A DNA stretch of 7,399 nucleotides. Origin: Bacillota bacterium. GTDB lineage: Bacteria; Bacillota; Clostridia; Christensenellales; Aristaeellaceae. A model generated the notes under the pieces. That model saw only the letters and a list, made by a program, of their open reading frames with translations. It had not been told where the DNA came from and ran no database searches. The stretch spans positions 1 to 7,399 of the forward strand of contig JAGVSV010000181.1 in assembly GCA_019137115.1 (NCBI GenBank). Direction: 5' to 3'. Made by a program: the position numbers and the translations under genes. This document shows, in pieces, positions 5,537-7,399 of this stretch (the first letter of the stretch is position 1; each line of letters starts with the position of its first letter).

Positions 5537-6655
5537 ATGGCAACCAAAAGAGACTATTACGAGGTGCTGGGCGTAGACAGGAAGGCGACCAACGATCAGA
5601 TCAAGGCCGCCTACCGCAAGTTGGCTAAAAAGAGCCACCCCGACCTGCACCCTGACGATAAAGAAGCAGAAGCGCGCTTCAAGGAGCTCAACGAAGCCAA
5701 CGCCGTGCTGTCGGACCCCGAAAAACGGGCCCAGTACGACCAGTTCGGCATGGATGGACCCATGGGCGGCGGCTTTGGCGGCTTCGGTGGGTTTGACACG
5801 TCTGGCTTCGGCGGCTTTGAGGGCATTTTTGATCAGCTCTTTGGCGGCGGCATGGGCGGCGCCAGCCGCAGGAACGCGCCCATGCAGGGCAACGACCTGC
5901 GCTATGGCCTGCAGATCAGCTTTGAGGAAGCGGCGTTCGGCGCGAAAAAGTCGTTTGACTTCATGCGCAACGAGAACTGCGAAACCTGTCACGGCTCCGG
6001 CGCCAAGGCGGGCACCCAGCCCGAAACCTGCCCCACGTGCAAGGGCTCCGGCCAGATGCGCGTCAGCGGCGGCTTCATGGTCAGCGTGCGCACCTGCTCC
6101 ACTTGCGGGGGTTCCGGCAAGGTGGTCAAGGAGCCGTGCGGCACCTGCTCCGGCTCCGGCCACGTGCGCAAGAAGCGCACCGCCACGGTGAACATCCCCG
6201 CCGGCATTGACTCCAACCAGGTCATCGTCATGAACGGCCAGGGCGAGCCCGGCATCAACGGCGGGCCCAACGGCGACCTGCAGATCGTGGTGACTGTGCG
6301 CCCGCACAAGCTGTTCCGGCGCGAAGGCACCGCCCTGCACCTGGAGATGCCCATCTCCTTTACCCAGGCCGCGCTGGGCGCCGAGATCGACGTACCTACG
6401 CTGAAGGGATCGGTCAAACACAAAATCCCCGAAGGCACGCAGACGGACACCGTGTTCCGCATCAAGGGCGAGGGCATGCCGCGCCTGCACTCGACGCTGC
6501 GCGGCGACCTGATGCTCAAGGTGCGCGTGGATGTGCCCAAACGCCTGAATGACAAGCAGAAGGAACTCCTGCGCCAGCTGGACAAAAGCATGACCGGCAA
6601 GGAATACGAAAGCCAGAAGGGCTTTATGGACAAGGTCAAGGATATTTTCCAGTGA
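5537..6655 (+). CDS. dnaJ: Chaperone protein DnaJ (type I Hsp40)
   Basis: DnaJ delivers substrates to DnaK and stimulates its ATPase. The 372-residue protein has all type I parts. The J domain (6-71) has H-P-D at 34-36. The Gly/Phe-rich region (about 71-110) includes G-F-G-G-F and G-I-F-D-Q-L-F. The zinc-binding domain has four complete C-x-x-C-x-G-x-G repeats at Cys148/151, 165/168, 187/190 and 201/204. The C-terminal substrate-binding and dimerisation domains end near 372 after K-V-K-D-I-F. In the second C-terminal domain the usual G-S-G-R-G-D reads H-S-T-L-R-G-D (318-324), a mild change. The ribosome-binding site is a modest GAGGA four bases before ATG. It is the last gene of the heat-shock operon, 75 bases after dnaK with a hairpin between, and a terminator follows. 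Confidence 0.99.
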   Translation: MATKRDYYEVLGVDRKATNDQIKAAYRKLAKKSHPDLHPDDKEAEARFKELNEANAVLSDPEKRAQYDQFGMDGPMGGGFGGFGGFDTSGFGGFEGIFDQLFGGGMGGASRRNAPMQGNDLRYGLQISFEEAAFGAKKSFDFMRNENCETCHGSGAKAGTQPETCPTCKGSGQMRVSGGFMVSVRTCSTCGGSGKVVKEPCGTCSGSGHVRKKRTATVNIPAGIDSNQVIVMNGQGEPGINGGPNGDLQIVVTVRPHKLFRREGTALHLEMPISFTQAALGAEIDVPTLKGSVKHKIPEGTQTDTVFRIKGEGMPRLHSTLRGDLMLKVRVDVPKRLNDKQKELLRQLDKSMTGKEYESQKGFMDKVKDIFQ

Positions 6656-6682
6656 CCCTACATGTGAAGTGTGAAATCAAGC

Positions 6683-6709
6683 ACCGGCGGATCACCCCGC
6701 CGGTTCTTT
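6683..6709 (+). terminator. Intrinsic terminator of the heat-shock operon
   Basis: ACCGGCGG (6683-6690), loop ATCACC and CCGCCGGT (6697-6704) form a perfect 8-bp GC-rich stem followed by TCTTT. It begins 27 bases after the dnaJ stop and lies just before the convergent gene that ends at 6716. On the minus strand the T run is poor (GCTTGATTTC), so it may stop that transcript only partly. Confidence 0.85.
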
Positions 6710-6715
6710 ATGCGT

Positions 6716-7399
6716 TCAGGCGTTGGCATCCAACACGGCGTAGCCGATTCTAACCCGGTTGACCGTGTAGATCACGTACAGATGATCGCCATCCGCCAGC
6801 AGCGTGGGGTAGGAGTACTCGCCGGGCGCATCGCGCAATGTCACCGCATGCTCAAAATGGATACCATCCCCGGACACATAAACGCACAGCGGCGTGCGGG
6901 CGCCGCGGTCGCTGATGGGATTGAGCGCCACTGCCAGGCGGCCGTCGCGCAGCTGCGCCACATCCAGGCCGCTGTTGTTGTTGGGCAGTTCGGTGGCATA
7001 GGCGGGGCACCAGGTCTCGCCCCGATCCATAGAATCGCTGCGCATCATCCAGCCCTCAGTCGAGCGTAGCAGCATATGCACCTGCCCGTCGCTGGTCTGC
7101 CACAGGGCGGGTTGGATGACGCCTTTCCCGGCAAAGCGGAACGCGTTCGCCGACAACGGCGTGCTTTCTCCCCGATCCAGTGGCACCAGCGCGCTGCGCC
7201 GGAAAGACGAAAAGCCCCCGTCGGTGATGTCCACAAACGCGTCCCAGCGGGACAGCGTTTCCACCGAGGCGGGGCACAGCACGCGGCCATCCAGCAGCCG
7301 CAGCGGCTTGTTCTTGACCGGCCCGCGCCCGCCGGTATCGCCGGGCACGAGTTCTTTTGGCGCTGAGAACGTATTGCCCCCGTCGCCGGAATGCATCAC
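6716..7399 (-). CDS. Sialidase-superfamily (BNR/Asp-box) protein, C-terminal part
   Basis: The frame is open to the window edge and stops at TGA (6716-6718), leaving 227 residues of a longer protein that reads in from beyond 7399. Asp boxes of the beta-propeller fold (S-x-D-x-G-x-T-W/F) are clear at fragment residues 4-11 (S-G-D-G-G-N-T-F) and 123-130 (S-M-D-R-G-E-T-W), with a degenerate one at 176-182. The segments L-P-N-N-N-S-G-L-D, L-R-D-G-R-L-A, R-T-P-L-C-V, G-E-Y-S-Y-P-T-L and Y-T-V-N-R-V-R-I are typical of the BNR_2 group of sialidase-like proteins. True sialidases cleave terminal sialic acids, but this group includes other or unknown glycan activities, so the substrate is open. The N-terminal part, including any signal peptide and some active-site residues, is not visible. 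No dedicated terminator is seen after it. Confidence 0.82.
   Translation of the reverse strand: MMHSGDGGNTFSAPKELVPGDTGGRGPVKNKPLRLLDGRVLCPASVETLSRWDAFVDITDGGFSSFRRSALVPLDRGESTPLSANAFRFAGKGVIQPALWQTSDGQVHMLLRSTEGWMMRSDSMDRGETWCPAYATELPNNNSGLDVAQLRDGRLAVALNPISDRGARTPLCVYVSGDGIHFEHAVTLRDAPGEYSYPTLLADGDHLYVIYTVNRVRIGYAVLDANA

Noticed and set aside
5755..5875. GGC-rich repeated pattern in dnaJ
   Set aside because: This is the Gly/Phe-rich region of DnaJ, a normal part of the protein.
5510..6490. 326-residue open frame antisense to dnaJ
   Set aside because: The composition (Ala, His, Gly, Val-rich) is that of a reverse shadow of a GC-rich gene, and DnaJ is fully conserved on the other strand.

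Overview
The window reads as a stretch of chromosome from a GC-rich member of the Bacillota, probably a Clostridia-like and host-associated bacterium. Four things point there: a class I heat-shock operon in the order hrcA-grpE-dnaK-dnaJ under a perfect CIRCE operator; a DnaK that lacks the roughly 25-residue insert found in the ATPase domain of Gram-negative DnaK; an L10-type attenuator leader before rplJ; and a LipO-like sugar-binding lipoprotein. Genus or species cannot be decided from this sequence.

Layout. (1) 1-624, plus strand: the C-terminal 207 residues of an extracellular solute-binding protein of a carbohydrate ABC importer, closed by a strong intrinsic terminator (651-682). (2) 699-1652, minus strand: rplJ-rplL, encoding ribosomal stalk proteins L10 and L7/L12. 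It has its own promoter (1815-1844), an L10 leader and an attenuator hairpin (1687-1713). (3) 1653-1978: a divergent control region with two back-to-back sigma-A-type promoters, the L10 leader on one side and CIRCE on the other. (4) 1979-6655, plus strand: hrcA, grpE, dnaK, dnaJ, with gaps of 37, 44 and 75 bases, closed by an intrinsic terminator (6683-6709). (5) 6716-7399, minus strand: the C-terminal 227 residues of a sialidase-superfamily (BNR/Asp-box) protein whose start lies beyond the window.

How the genes work together. HrcA represses its own operon through CIRCE. DnaK, DnaJ and GrpE form the Hsp70 folding cycle (ATPase, J-domain co-chaperone, nucleotide exchange factor). The rplJL unit is probably autoregulated by the L10-L7/L12 complex acting on its leader. 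The two flanking partial genes suggest use of complex or host glycans, but neither is functionally tied to the middle block.

Most of the window is well-known core biology and I do not see an obvious new system. The points most worth checking are a long imperfect hairpin between dnaK and dnaJ that is not a terminator, a possible competing pairing inside the L10 leader, the separation of rplJL from rplKA and rpoBC and its placement back to back with the heat-shock operon, the unclear start of hrcA, and replaced signature residues in GrpE and DnaK.
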